From the NCBI GenBank assembly GCA_964631835.1, contig CAZWAD010000009.1, positions 1-64,000 on the forward strand: a stretch of 64,000 bases of DNA, read 5' to 3'. Origin of the DNA: Bog-950 sp964631835. GTDB lineage: Bacteria > Bacteroidota > Bacteroidia > Chitinophagales > LD1. This document shows, one piece after another, positions 1-9,911 of this stretch (position 1 is the first letter of the stretch; every line of letters begins with the position of its first letter). Under the pieces are notes generated by a model. It was not told the origin of the DNA and ran no database searches. It saw nothing but the letters and a program-made list of their open reading frames with translations. The position numbers and the translations under genes are program-made.

Positions 1-62
1 GCAACAATCGTAGCTAACTCATTGGCTATCTGTTTGTCTATTTTTAAAAAAATGCCAATCAT
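1..62 (-). CDS. Possible 5' end of a gene cut off by the window edge
   Basis: An ATG at position 62 on the minus strand opens a frame that stays open to the window edge (20 codons, beginning MIGIFLKIDKQ). It would be the next gene downstream of the M23 surface protein on the same strand. Only this fragment is visible, so no family can be named, and a stretch this short could be open by chance. Confidence 0.22.
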   Translation of the reverse strand, partial: MIGIFLKIDKQIANELATIV

Positions 63-156
63 ATCGTTCGTTATTTCCGCAGGCGGATACCCTTTCTTGT
101 GTTACATTTAGAAGAGAGCCTGCCATTTAACTTGATATATATTAAGTAGAGCCAAA

Positions 157-3100
157 TTAGTGACTTAAAATGATCTTACGATAAATTGATTTCCCGCTTT
201 CATCAATTCGAATTAAATAAATACCGTTTGAAATTGATGAAAAATCAATTTCGGTTTTCAGTTCCTCCTTTACGAGCTCGCAATTCTTACTATACATTTC
301 TTCGCCAATTAAGTTGAAGACCGAAATTGTTATTTTTTTCTTTCCTTCATATTTACAATGAATTGTAACGATTCCACCACTTGGATTTGGATGAATAGAA
401 ATGGAAATGTCATTTGCAATTTCGGTGGTGCCAACGAATTGTTCTACAATAATTGTTGCTATTGCCGTATCGCTACAGCCATTTCCATCTGTATATCTAT
501 AGATTACTGTATGAACACCCAAACTTTCCGAAGCGGGCTCAAAAGTCGCACTCACAACACCATCTACAAAATATATTCCTCCCAATGGTGTCCCTCCTGA
601 TAAAGTAAATTCAGGATAGTTATTATATACAGTTCCAATCTCGGGAATTGAAACACTTGGCAACGAATCAACGGTAACTAAAACAGGAGCGGCTGTTCCC
701 TCGCAGTTGTTAGCATCAGTAACTGTGAGCGAATAACTGCCTGCTGTGTCTACAATTATACTTTGAGACGTTTCCGATGTGCTCCATAAGTAATTACCGG
801 TAATAGATGAAACAAGATTAACACTTTCACCTTCACAAAATGTGGTTGATCCATTTGGAATAATAACCGGAACAAGAATAGAATCAACGGTTATAGCAAT
901 TAGGTTTGAAGAACCAGTACAGTTATTCAAATCTGTTACTGTGACAGAATAGTTGCCAGTTGTTTGAACGGTAATATTGGATGTTGTTTCACTCGTATTC
1001 CATAAATATGAGCCGATGACTGAAGATGAAAGGGTAACGCTGTTTCCATTACAAAAGGTTGTAGGACCGTTTGCGCTTATTTGAGGATTGGGTTTAGGAT
1101 TTACATTTATTGTAAGGGAAGCGGTGTTACTACAACCGTTGCCGTCTGTTCCGGTAACCGAGTATGTATTAGTTGCTGATGGATTGAAGGCGGTTCCGTC
1201 TTGCACAGAATTACTCCAAATATATGTGAAAGCGCTATCGCCAAAGAGTGTTACCGGGGAGCCATCGCAAATTGTGGTTGCCGTTGCATGTGCAGATACG
1301 TTTGGCAGATTGAAAACGTAAACGATTGTGCTTGCTGTGCTACTGCAATTATTTGCATCAGTTCCGCTAACGGTATATTGCACAGAGGATTGAGGAGCAA
1401 TAGGAACTCCGTTTTGCGCGTTATTGCTCCAAGTATAAGTTGATGCACCGCCTCCGGTTAGCGTTACAAAATCACCGAAGCAAAGTTGATTATCGGAGGC
1501 TGTTGCTGTAACAAGAGGAAGCATGTTTACCGTAATGATGAAAGTTTGTGTGTTCGAATTGTCTGTTCCGTCATTAGCAATTACCTGAACTGTAAACACA
1601 GACACTTCAGTTTGCGACGTAGTGAAATTGAATTGATGTTGTTGTGTTTGAGTGAACGAAAGCGCATTTACCGAAACATTAACATTAGAAGATGAAATCA
1701 CAGAAATTGTTTCTGAAATATCTGTGAGCTGATTGTCAACGTCAGAAATGGTTGGTGTGATGTTTAGTGTTGCGCTGCCATTAGTACAGAATGAAAGGTT
1801 ATTAAGTGTAGAAAGAGAAGGGGCATCGTTGACAGCAGTAATGTTTACCGGAATTGTAATTGTTTTTGTAAGCCAATCGTGCATAGCTGTAACTGTAAGT
1901 GAGGTATTGCCATTAAAATTTGGCGAAGGTGTAATTGTAAGTGAATCTCCGATTTGCTGGATGCTTGCAATCCCTCCACCTGCACTTTCAATAGCAAAGA
2001 CCATATCATCGTGAATTGAGTCGGGGTCAGAGAAGTAATTTAGGAAAGTAGTTTGAAGCGGGGTGTCTTCAATCATATTGATTGAGTTACCAGTGGTATT
2101 GGGGGCTTGCCGCTTCATAAGCACAAGCCCTTGCGTTTGGTCTGCTCCGTTATTAAAAGTCAAATTTTCAAACTCTAACTTCTGAACTGCTGAATCGTAA
2201 CTGCAAATGTTGGTCGAATCGAGATTGTATTTCTGATATGTGTTATCTCCTACGCAAAGTAGGTAGGTGCTGTCTTCTCTTAAATTTTCAATCTGATCTA
2301 ATTCGACAAATGCTTCTAAATTTTGTGCGTTGAATGCAATCAATCTTCTTAAACTAAATGTTTCAGAAACCGCTTGTAACCCAATTAAGTTATAATCTAC
2401 TAAACCTATTTTTACTGAGATTGCATCCGAATTTAGAGTTTGACTTCGCAATGTCATTTTTCCCCAACTTTGAGTTTTGTTAGATGAAAAAATCATTATA
2501 GAACTATCCGCACTTGAATAATGATATTGAGGAGTTAATGAAAGCGAGAAAGTGGTATCTCGACTTACGGTGAAGTATTTATCAATATAGCCAAATTTAG
2601 AGAAACGTAATCTATTGATGCCTTCAAAAAGCTTCAACCGCATCGTATCAGAATTAATTGAATTTTCATAGGGACTATCATTTACATACATACACACACC
2701 ACGTTCTAAAACTGATGGTATAATTGTTACAGTGTAAGCTAATTGCGAAGCGGATGTATCGGGTAAGTAGTTTACAAAGTTCGATAGGATTGTAGTATCG
2801 GTACTGTTATTTCCTAGCAGACGAACCATAACCTGATTAAATCCGGTATTTAGATTTATAGTCAAAATACTATCAGATGCTGGGTGAAAAGTAAATATCA
2901 CAGAATCACCGTCTGCACCACATTGATCAATTTTTTCATACCCCAATAAATTTATTCCTGAAATAAGAAAGTCCGCTGTAGTTTGGTTAGTTAGTCTACT
3001 TCCAATTAGCTTTATTGAGGGGTGAATAATTTTATTAGGAACTACTATAGATTGTGCCATTGGAACATTAATTTTTCCATTTTTTATTACGATAGAATCA

Positions 3101-6093
3101 ATGGCGATTTGGATGGTGTCGTAACCCGATGCTACAAAGCGAAGACTGTCATGTAATGTAAAAGGAGTATTTGATGAAATGAAAGTATTTCCATACTCAT
3201 TAGTGGTTCCTCTGTATCTCCATATCCCGTTTTGATATAGTAGAATTTGACAGCCCGATGTAATTGAGCCATAGGTTCCGATTCCCAATAAAAATAAATC
3301 AGTTAATAAATCATTCGGTGACCAAAGGTTCACATTGAGATTAGGTATTAAAGGTTGATATGGGTCAGCCCCTTGTCCTTCCCATCCATATGGGTCAACA
3401 TGAATATAGCTTCCATTCACAAACTTTCTAACCTCAAAATGTAAATGAACACCCATATCAGGTTCCTGACTTCCACACACAACCCAATTACCTGCTTTAC
3501 CAATTTGTTCTCCCCGTTGTACTTGAATTCCTGGAGCGTAGTGCCCATTATTATCTTTTACATTGGCATGTAATTCTGATAAATGAAAGTAACAAGTACG
3601 ATAACCATTACCATGATCAAGAATAAGCGCTCCTTGTGGATTATTAGAATTACCACATATTGAGACAGTAACACCATCTGCTGTTGCATACACTGGTAAG
3701 TTTTGACGACCAGTTGACAAATCATACCCTGGGTGTCCATTATACCACAACACGCTATTGTTGTAATTCCCGTTAACTATAAAGTTTTGTCCACTGCTTT
3801 GTTTCCACCCATAATAAATTGTCCCTGTTACTAACTGCCGGTTCACATTGCCAACCTCTCCTTTATAATCTTCAACCATTTGATCGGTTTGGCTATATGC
3901 TGTGTTCCCTGAATGATCGGTAACACTGTTTATTTTCGCATTTGAAGCAGTAGTAGATACTCCTTCCTTGAGAGGAAAACTGAGCATAAAAGAAGAAACG
4001 TAGGGTGTAATTGTTATTTGAACAAAAGCATCGTTGTTATTTTCATTCGTTTCGTTTGGGTTAGCGTTGTTGTTATCAGCACGAATGCCTATGTAATAAG
4101 TTCCCCCTGGTGTGTTGATGGGAATTGTAACGGAAGTAACTATTGATAGCCCTGTTATATTACCGGGTAATCCAGGGGCGGTATTAGTTCCTAATGGAAT
4201 ATCGGAACCATCAATTATTTGATTACTCGAAAGATAAAAGCCAATTTCATTTGTAACACTGCTTCCGCTGGCATCATTATTTTCTGCGCAAGTAACAGTA
4301 ATTGCATCACCGGCTGTTGGACTGGCATCTGAAATATTAATAAAGGTGGTAGTAAGGTCGGGATAGGTTGCACCGGGTTGTGTAATTACAATGTTCTCCA
4401 AGGTACTTTGACAGTTATTTGCATCCCTAACTTTAACAGGATAAGTGCCCGCGGGTAAGGCTGAGAAAGTATTTGATGCTTGCCAATTAGAGCCATTATC
4501 TTTTGAATATTGATATGAAGGCGTACCACCTGATGCTGAAATACTAAAAGTCCCATCGTTGCATCCGAAACAAGAAGCATTGGATTTTGTATAGGTAAAT
4601 GATACTGCTGATGGCTGACTTATAATTACAGATGAAGATGACGAACAATTATTATTATCTTTTACTTTGACAGAATAAGTGCCAGCATTAAGATTTGAAA
4701 AGGTGTTTGATAATTGCCATGTTGAACCATTATCTTTTGAATATTGGTAAGGTGTGGCCCCGCCTAATGCTGAAACTGCAATGCTACCATTTGAACCACC
4801 GTTACAGGTAACATTAACGGTAGATGTTGAAGAAATATTTACCCCACCGGGTTCTGTAATTGTTATATTTTGGCTTGAAGAATAACAACTATTGCCATCT
4901 CTTACCAATATTGAATAAGTGCCTGCAACAAGCCCCGAAAAAAGATTAGATGCTTGCCAATTGCTTCCTCCATCTTTAGTGTATTGATATAAACTGTTTC
5001 CTCCGCTTGCATTAACTGTTATACTGCCATTACTGCAATTGCAGCAAGAAGCATTTGTTTGACTTGTTGAGAAAGTTACAGCGGAAGGTTGAGTAATAGT
5101 AACAGAATAGTTAGAACTGTTGCAGTTGTTTGCATCCTTAACTCTAATAGAATACGTTCCGGCAGAAAGTCCGCTGAAAACATTTGAACCCTGCCAATTA
5201 GTTCCACCATCTTTTGAATATTGGCAAGGGCTTGTGCCTCCTGATGCTGTAACAGTTATACTCCCGTTGCTACCACCGTTACAAGTAATATTGATTTGGG
5301 ATGAAGAGGCGGTTACTGTCGGACAACCACCAGTAGTTACGCAGGAATTAGAGCCTGAATATCCACCCGTATTGCCACAAGTATTAACAGCTTTAACTCG
5401 ATAATAATATGTGGTGCTGCTACTCAATCCTGTAACATTGTAACTAGTTGTGTTGCCAACGTTCAATCCGTTATAAACAAAGGAAGAGAAAGATGAATTG
5501 GTCGAAACATCCAGTAAATAATAGGATGCCAAAGACACGCTTCCCCAATTAGCGTAAAAACTACTTGATGTTGCGCTGCTACAAGAACTGATATTTGGAG
5601 CTGATGGAGTTGGACATAGTACCGTAACAGTGCCCCCGAGTCCTCCACCAAAGCTTGGCAATGCTGTTCCATCTGAATAATAAGTAGTGAAATTCATGTA
5701 ATAAGTTCCTGTGCTATTAAACTGACAACTGTAATAAGAGTAGCCAATTTGATTTGCATTTATAGTGAAGGTTGGATGAGAAACATTATAAACATAACTA
5801 CCTACAGTTACAGAACTTCCGTTACGAGTAAGTGCAGTTCCATCTATCCAAAAATTGACACAATTACATGTACTCGCGGGCGAGCCGCATGGATTTGCAC
5901 TGCCTACGTTTCGTTCCTGAAAAACTTTAGTCCAAACATCACCTACATAGATAGTTTGATTGTCGGTATTAGTGCCGCCTGGGTTGTTGTCGCTTACATA
6001 ACAAAGTTTTGATTGTGAGTAAGTACAAGTCTGCGATTTTGTAATGCCTGCAAACGCAAACAAAATTCCGAGCATTAGGATTTTTGACTTCAT
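157..6093 (-). CDS. Giant T9SS-secreted surface protein with FN3, SprB-like repeats, CARDB and M23 peptidase domain
   Basis: About 1978 residues. A signal peptide covers residues 1-21 (MKSKILMLG...). Then follow a fibronectin-III-like domain (~165-260), about five SprB-like repeats of ~65 residues (~260-590, pattern CNGGSNGSI...SGLSAGTYS), a CARDB-like domain (~600-720) and an M23/LytM metallopeptidase (~760-940). The peptidase zinc motifs are visible as HPGYD and HLHFEV, so it probably cleaves peptidoglycan cross-links or other surface peptides. Ig/PKD-like repeats follow, and the protein ends in a typical T9SS sorting domain (HPNPSGG near the start, KIILSH at the end), which predicts export and attachment by the type IX system. 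A TTG two codons upstream also opens the frame, but the ATG at 6093 gives a standard signal peptide. It lies 21 nt downstream of the collagen-like gene, so the two are likely cotranscribed. Family calls are by eye. Confidence 0.88.
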   Translation of the reverse strand: MKSKILMLGILFAFAGITKSQTCTYSQSKLCYVSDNNPGGTNTDNQTIYVGDVWTKVFQERNVGSANPCGSPASTCNCVNFWIDGTALTRNGSSVTVGSYVYNVSHPTFTINANQIGYSYYSCQFNSTGTYYMNFTTYYSDGTALPSFGGGLGGTVTVLCPTPSAPNISSCSSATSSSFYANWGSVSLASYYLLDVSTNSSFSSFVYNGLNVGNTTSYNVTGLSSSTTYYYRVKAVNTCGNTGGYSGSNSCVTTGGCPTVTASSSQINITCNGGSNGSITVTASGGTSPCQYSKDGGTNWQGSNVFSGLSAGTYSIRVKDANNCNSSNYSVTITQPSAVTFSTSQTNASCCNCSNGSITVNASGGNSLYQYTKDGGSNWQASNLFSGLVAGTYSILVRDGNSCYSSSQNITITEPGGVNISSTSTVNVTCNGGSNGSIAVSALGGATPYQYSKDNGSTWQLSNTFSNLNAGTYSVKVKDNNNCSSSSSVIISQPSAVSFTYTKSNASCFGCNDGTFSISASGGTPSYQYSKDNGSNWQASNTFSALPAGTYPVKVRDANNCQSTLENIVITQPGATYPDLTTTFINISDASPTAGDAITVTCAENNDASGSSVTNEIGFYLSSNQIIDGSDIPLGTNTAPGLPGNITGLSIVTSVTIPINTPGGTYYIGIRADNNNANPNETNENNNDAFVQITITPYVSSFMLSFPLKEGVSTTASNAKINSVTDHSGNTAYSQTDQMVEDYKGEVGNVNRQLVTGTIYYGWKQSSGQNFIVNGNYNNSVLWYNGHPGYDLSTGRQNLPVYATADGVTVSICGNSNNPQGALILDHGNGYRTCYFHLSELHANVKDNNGHYAPGIQVQRGEQIGKAGNWVVCGSQEPDMGVHLHFEVRKFVNGSYIHVDPYGWEGQGADPYQPLIPNLNVNLWSPNDLLTDLFLLGIGTYGSITSGCQILLYQNGIWRYRGTTNEYGNTFISSNTPFTLHDSLRFVASGYDTIQIAIDSIVIKNGKINVPMAQSIVVPNKIIHPSIKLIGSRLTNQTTADFLISGINLLGYEKIDQCGADGDSVIFTFHPASDSILTINLNTGFNQVMVRLLGNNSTDTTILSNFVNYLPDTSASQLAYTVTIIPSVLERGVCMYVNDSPYENSINSDTMRLKLFEGINRLRFSKFGYIDKYFTVSRDTTFSLSLTPQYHYSSADSSIMIFSSNKTQSWGKMTLRSQTLNSDAISVKIGLVDYNLIGLQAVSETFSLRRLIAFNAQNLEAFVELDQIENLREDSTYLLCVGDNTYQKYNLDSTNICSYDSAVQKLEFENLTFNNGADQTQGLVLMKRQAPNTTGNSINMIEDTPLQTTFLNYFSDPDSIHDDMVFAIESAGGGIASIQQIGDSLTITPSPNFNGNTSLTVTAMHDWLTKTITIPVNITAVNDAPSLSTLNNLSFCTNGSATLNITPTISDVDNQLTDISETISVISSSNVNVSVNALSFTQTQQHQFNFTTSQTEVSVFTVQVIANDGTDNSNTQTFIITVNMLPLVTATASDNQLCFGDFVTLTGGGASTYTWSNNAQNGVPIAPQSSVQYTVSGTDANNCSSTASTIVYVFNLPNVSAHATATTICDGSPVTLFGDSAFTYIWSNSVQDGTAFNPSATNTYSVTGTDGNGCSNTASLTINVNPKPNPQISANGPTTFCNGNSVTLSSSVIGSYLWNTSETTSNITVQTTGNYSVTVTDLNNCTGSSNLIAITVDSILVPVIIPNGSTTFCEGESVNLVSSITGNYLWSTSETSQSIIVDTAGSYSLTVTDANNCEGTAAPVLVTVDSLPSVSIPEIGTVYNNYPEFTLSGGTPLGGIYFVDGVVSATFEPASESLGVHTVIYRYTDGNGCSDTAIATIIVEQFVGTTEIANDISISIHPNPSGGIVTIHCKYEGKKKITISVFNLIGEEMYSKNCELVKEELKTEIDFSSISNGIYLIRIDESGKSIYRKIILSH

Positions 6094-6114
6094 ACACAAA
6101 AGTTTTAAAAGGTG

Positions 6115-7872
6115 TTAGCGATTTTGCTGAATTAGTTTTTCGAGTGCCTCAATTCGCTTTTTTAGCTCTTCGTTTTGCTTGATCAATTCTTTAATTGCAA
6201 CGAGAGCAATACCTGATGGGTCAATGGTTGAAATTGATTTATTGTCATTACCAACTTGGAATAGGGAATAGAAATCTTGCGCCATTGGACCTATATGAGT
6301 TACTGATTGTTCATATTTGTAGCTCCACCTTGAAATTGGCAGTTGACCGATTTTTTCAAGAATATCAGAAGGATTTATTTCGGTAATGTTTGTTTTCAAA
6401 TCACGATTGGATGAATTTACCCAGTTGGTTCCTCCGCTTGACAAATAAGCATTTCCTGTAGCATCAATGTATTTTCCTGACCCTGCACTTTCAAGATACA
6501 TAAGTGTCTGTACATTACCTGAATTAAGGTTAGTAAACTCACACACTCTACCCGTTCCGGATGTTCTAATCACCATAGCAGTTGAGGAATTAGAACTACT
6601 GTTTGCAACCGCCTGTATTAAATTTCCACTTCCATTATGATTTACATAAACTCCAATGCCACTACCAGTTATGGTGGTATTATAAGCGGTTCCAATAACG
6701 GTTTGATTAATTCTCCCATTAATGTCAAGTTTGTATGCGGGTGAAGCAGTACCAATACCCACGTTTGTTCCATCGTCAAAAATTTGTGAATTACCAATGC
6801 TTGTTCCACTGGAAATAAACTTTGCAACGTAGTTGGTCGTTCCTGAAAAGGAGGCACCCTGACCTGTTGGGCCGGTTGCACCCGTTGCACCTGTTACTCC
6901 TGTATTTCCTTGTGCACCAGTCGCGCCTATACTACCTGTTGCCCCCACATTACCTTGTATCCCCTGAGAACCTGTTACTCCGGTATTTCCTTGAACACCC
7001 TGACTACCTGCTGGCCCCGTACTCCCTGTTGCTCCTGTGTTGCCTTGTATTCCTTGTGCACCAGTTGCACCTGTGTTTCCTTGAATACCTTGCGTTCCAG
7101 TAGCACCATTTGCACCTGTTATTCCGTTTGCACCAGTATTACCAGTCGCTCCTTGTGCTCCCGTTGTACCGGTTGCTCCTTGGATTCCTTGTAAACCAAT
7201 TGCTCCTTGTGAACCTTGCTGACCTGTAGCTCCTGTTGTACCGGTTGCACCATTGGCTCCTGTCGGTCCTGTCGGACCTGTTGGACCACCACCGGAACCA
7301 GTTGCACCGGTAGCTCCTGTACTGCCCTGAATGCCTTGTGCTCCTGTTGCCCCTATGCTTCCATTCTGTCCTGGAGCGCCAGTTGGACCAGTTGGGCCAG
7401 TTGCTCCTGTTGTTCCACCACCACCTCCGTTTGCTGCATAAAGTGCGTATGGCACACTAAGCAATTGCGAACTACCCATGTCTGCATAATTGTTCCCATT
7501 GTTAATATCCAGCTCGACTTGTAAATATTTATCTCCGCTTCCCCAATTAATTGTAGTAAAATTCCCTATTACCGGTGTCCCCCCGCCAATCTTAATTGTA
7601 AATAATCCAAACTGGTTTGTGAGTACATTGCTGAAGGTTTCTTTATAAAGCTCAGGACCACCCGAAGTAAGGTCGTGAACAGTGAAACGTAAACTTATAG
7701 CTTGTGCATTAAGTGCCTCTCCAGCAGGATTTCGTGCAATAGCCTGGTAGTTGAGTCTCGGCGGAGATTGGGCTTCTATTAGATTAGTTGAAATTACCAC
7801 AAAACAGAATAACAAAAAACTAGCAATTCTAATGCTGTGGTTATTTGTCCGATCGGAATAAATGTTTTTCAT
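6115..7872 (-). CDS. Collagen-like repeat protein with C-terminal S74-type intramolecular chaperone
   Basis: 585 residues. A signal sequence (~1-35, hydrophobic IASFLLFCFVVIS) is followed by a conserved Bacteroidetes N-domain (PRLNYQAIARNPAGE). Next come about 190 residues of Gly-X-Y triplets dominated by GATG/GPTG/GIQG (~153-345), then a head region (~345-480). The C-terminal domain (~480-585) is of the Peptidase_S74/chaperone-of-endosialidase type (SSNRDLKTNI, GPMAQDF) and ends in a coiled coil rich in E, K and L. S74 domains trimerise tail-fibre-like proteins and often self-cleave, which fits a trimeric collagen-like stalk. I did not identify the catalytic Ser with certainty. It is upstream of, and probably cotranscribed with, the M23 surface protein. 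The role (adhesion or surface fibre) is inferred. Confidence 0.87.
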   Translation of the reverse strand: MKNIYSDRTNNHSIRIASFLLFCFVVISTNLIEAQSPPRLNYQAIARNPAGEALNAQAISLRFTVHDLTSGGPELYKETFSNVLTNQFGLFTIKIGGGTPVIGNFTTINWGSGDKYLQVELDINNGNNYADMGSSQLLSVPYALYAANGGGGGTTGATGPTGPTGAPGQNGSIGATGAQGIQGSTGATGATGSGGGPTGPTGPTGANGATGTTGATGQQGSQGAIGLQGIQGATGTTGAQGATGNTGANGITGANGATGTQGIQGNTGATGAQGIQGNTGATGSTGPAGSQGVQGNTGVTGSQGIQGNVGATGSIGATGAQGNTGVTGATGATGPTGQGASFSGTTNYVAKFISSGTSIGNSQIFDDGTNVGIGTASPAYKLDINGRINQTVIGTAYNTTITGSGIGVYVNHNGSGNLIQAVANSSSNSSTAMVIRTSGTGRVCEFTNLNSGNVQTLMYLESAGSGKYIDATGNAYLSSGGTNWVNSSNRDLKTNITEINPSDILEKIGQLPISRWSYKYEQSVTHIGPMAQDFYSLFQVGNDNKSISTIDPSGIALVAIKELIKQNEELKKRIEALEKLIQQNR

Positions 7873-8046
7873 GGTTTAAGTTTTAAAAATAAATTTGATA
7901 GGAAATTTTTAATAGTCACTGCAATCTAACTTATAAAATTGGACTGTTTGCTTCTATTTTTTGTAAATCAAAGGTATACCATCAGGATGTTACAAATGAA
8001 ATGGAACAGGTACATTAAAATGTCTAAAATAAGATAGTATCAACTC

Positions 8047-9663
8047 ATGGAATTTAAGGACATATCAGAATTGAAGGATTTAAGAAAAACAGTTCTTGAT
8101 AAAGCTTATAGTTTAAAAATTATTTCTCGCGATTTTAGAATTGAAAGTAAATCCAAAAACCATTCAATTTTCAAAAAATTCCAAGACGCTATTTATTCGT
8201 CTACTGGAAAGAAGCTTGACAGAGAGACATTGAGAAAGTTTTTAACAACTAATGATAAATTATTGTTTCATGATGGAGTAGTTGACATTCTAATAGAGTT
8301 TGCTGAGTACAAAAAGGATTTGGTAAACTATGAAAACTCTATAGTTGCTGCTAAAAAGCATTATCTAATAGGTGAAGAGCAAGAAAAGAAATTGAAAATG
8401 CAAGAAGCTTTAGTTGAGTATAAGAATGCATATCTTTTACAACCCAACGAGCCTAAGTACTTAATAAAATATGCCAAAATTTTGAATGGCTTTGGAGATT
8501 ATGAAACTGCAAACATTCTATTAAACAAATCTCGGGAAATTTTAGAGAGATCCGGTCTTAAGACCTCCAAAATGTATTATGATAATTTACTGGAGCTAGG
8601 TTTTGTCGTATATAATATGGAACTTCCAAAAGAAGCTCTGGCAATATATAAACAGATCATTGAATTGGCTACAAAGGTCTTTGATGAAACGAATTTACTG
8701 CTTGCACCTGCTTACAACTTTGCTTCCCATTGCGCTATTTCTATAGGAGAAACTGTTGTGGCAAGAGATCTTAATAACTCTTTGTTTAATCTTTTTCGTA
8801 ATAAAAAAGTAGACACAGGCGAAGATTTTGCTTTTGCTCTCAAAATAAAAGGGATGGTGGCCAAAGCCGAAGGAAACTACGAAGAAGCATTACACCAGTT
8901 TAATCAGGCCCTAGAAATTTATAAAAAACTTCCTTTCACTCTGTGGATATTCGATGTTTTTACGTGTATAGGTGTAGTGAGGCTTGATCTACATCAGTAC
9001 GAATCGGCATTAAAAAGTTTTGAAACTGCAAGAGAATTGGAGGAAAAAGTATGGGGTAAAAACACTCGAAAAACCGTTGCACACTTGGTAAGAATTGCGA
9101 GTGCGTATTCACGACTCGGTAAACTAGAAGAAGCAAAAAGCATTTTATCTGTAGCCTTAAAAAGCGCCGAAAAATTAATAAAGGGGAAAAACCTTTTTTA
9201 TGTGGCATTATATAATAATAGAGGGAGATTAAATTGGAAACTTGGGATGGAGCAAGAGTCCAAAGAGGATTGGAAAAGGGCTGAAGAATTAAGCTTCGAA
9301 CTTTATCCTATGGGAAAAGAAGGACTAGCCACCATTTACTCAAATTTAGGATTTTATTATACTCTCTCGAACGAAGCTAGTTTCAAGTTGGCCAAGGCGT
9401 ATTTTGCTCGCGCATCAGATATTATGGACGGTGTATTCGCGAAGGATAGTTTTGAGTATGGGGTACTTTACTCTCGAATTTCTAGATTATGTTTCGAAAA
9501 GGGTAAGCAAGAAACTAAGACAGCCAATAAGAAATTAGAAAGAAAAAAGGGCTTGCAATTTTCAGAAAAGGCGCTACTCATATTTAGAAAAATTTTTAAA
9601 GATGGAAAGCATGAAGAGTTTTCGCTTGCAGAGGACAACAAAAAATTATTATCAACGTTATAG
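8047..9663 (+). CDS. Tetratricopeptide-repeat protein
   Basis: 538 residues, no signal peptide and no membrane segments. From about residue 110 to the end the protein is helical, with repeated TPR-like pairs (A-E-G-N-Y-E-E-A-L...F-N-Q-A-L-E-I-Y; Y-E-S-A-L-K-S-F). This suggests a protein-protein scaffold or sensor. The first ~100 residues are charged and distinct (DRETLRKFL); a DNA-binding role there is possible but not demonstrable. The gene reads opposite to the surface genes to its left and converges on the Fic gene to its right. Proteins of this shape are common in Bacteroidetes as cytosolic regulators. No specific partner is evident. Confidence 0.75.
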   Translation: MEFKDISELKDLRKTVLDKAYSLKIISRDFRIESKSKNHSIFKKFQDAIYSSTGKKLDRETLRKFLTTNDKLLFHDGVVDILIEFAEYKKDLVNYENSIVAAKKHYLIGEEQEKKLKMQEALVEYKNAYLLQPNEPKYLIKYAKILNGFGDYETANILLNKSREILERSGLKTSKMYYDNLLELGFVVYNMELPKEALAIYKQIIELATKVFDETNLLLAPAYNFASHCAISIGETVVARDLNNSLFNLFRNKKVDTGEDFAFALKIKGMVAKAEGNYEEALHQFNQALEIYKKLPFTLWIFDVFTCIGVVRLDLHQYESALKSFETARELEEKVWGKNTRKTVAHLVRIASAYSRLGKLEEAKSILSVALKSAEKLIKGKNLFYVALYNNRGRLNWKLGMEQESKEDWKRAEELSFELYPMGKEGLATIYSNLGFYYTLSNEASFKLAKAYFARASDIMDGVFAKDSFEYGVLYSRISRLCFEKGKQETKTANKKLERKKGLQFSEKALLIFRKIFKDGKHEEFSLAEDNKKLLSTL

Positions 9664-9820
9664 CGACAGCTTGAAACACGATAATCAGCTCAACGACTAA
9701 TTTGAAGCATACTTTGAGGAATGAAATAGGTTTGAGCTAATATTGATTTACAGTTCTTTACATTCATTTTTTAGTTTTTATTAATTCATGAAATGAGGTT
9801 TGAAAATTCCCTCCTCCGTT

Positions 9821-9832
9821 CGGGCCCGACCT
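9821..9832 (+). repeat. 12-bp direct repeat, left copy (CGGGCCCGACCT)
   Basis: The 12-mer CGGGCCCGACCT, whose core CGGGCCCG is palindromic, lies downstream of the Fic gene. An identical copy is at 11299-11310, upstream of Fic. Both copies are followed a few bases later by GCATTTTA. The pair brackets the Fic gene and may mark an insertion or be members of a dispersed repeat. Confidence 0.6.
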
Positions 9833-9911
9833 GCATTTTAATACCTATTCACATCAGATTTTCCCGTTTCTCTCTCCAAGTGGGAATGCAACTTTTTGGG
9901 TTTGATCCTTT

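Noticed and set aside
6822..7524. Plus-strand cysteine/leucine-rich frames opposite the collagen repeats
   Set aside because: They are antisense shadows of the Gly-X-Y codons, with composition fully explained by the repeat.
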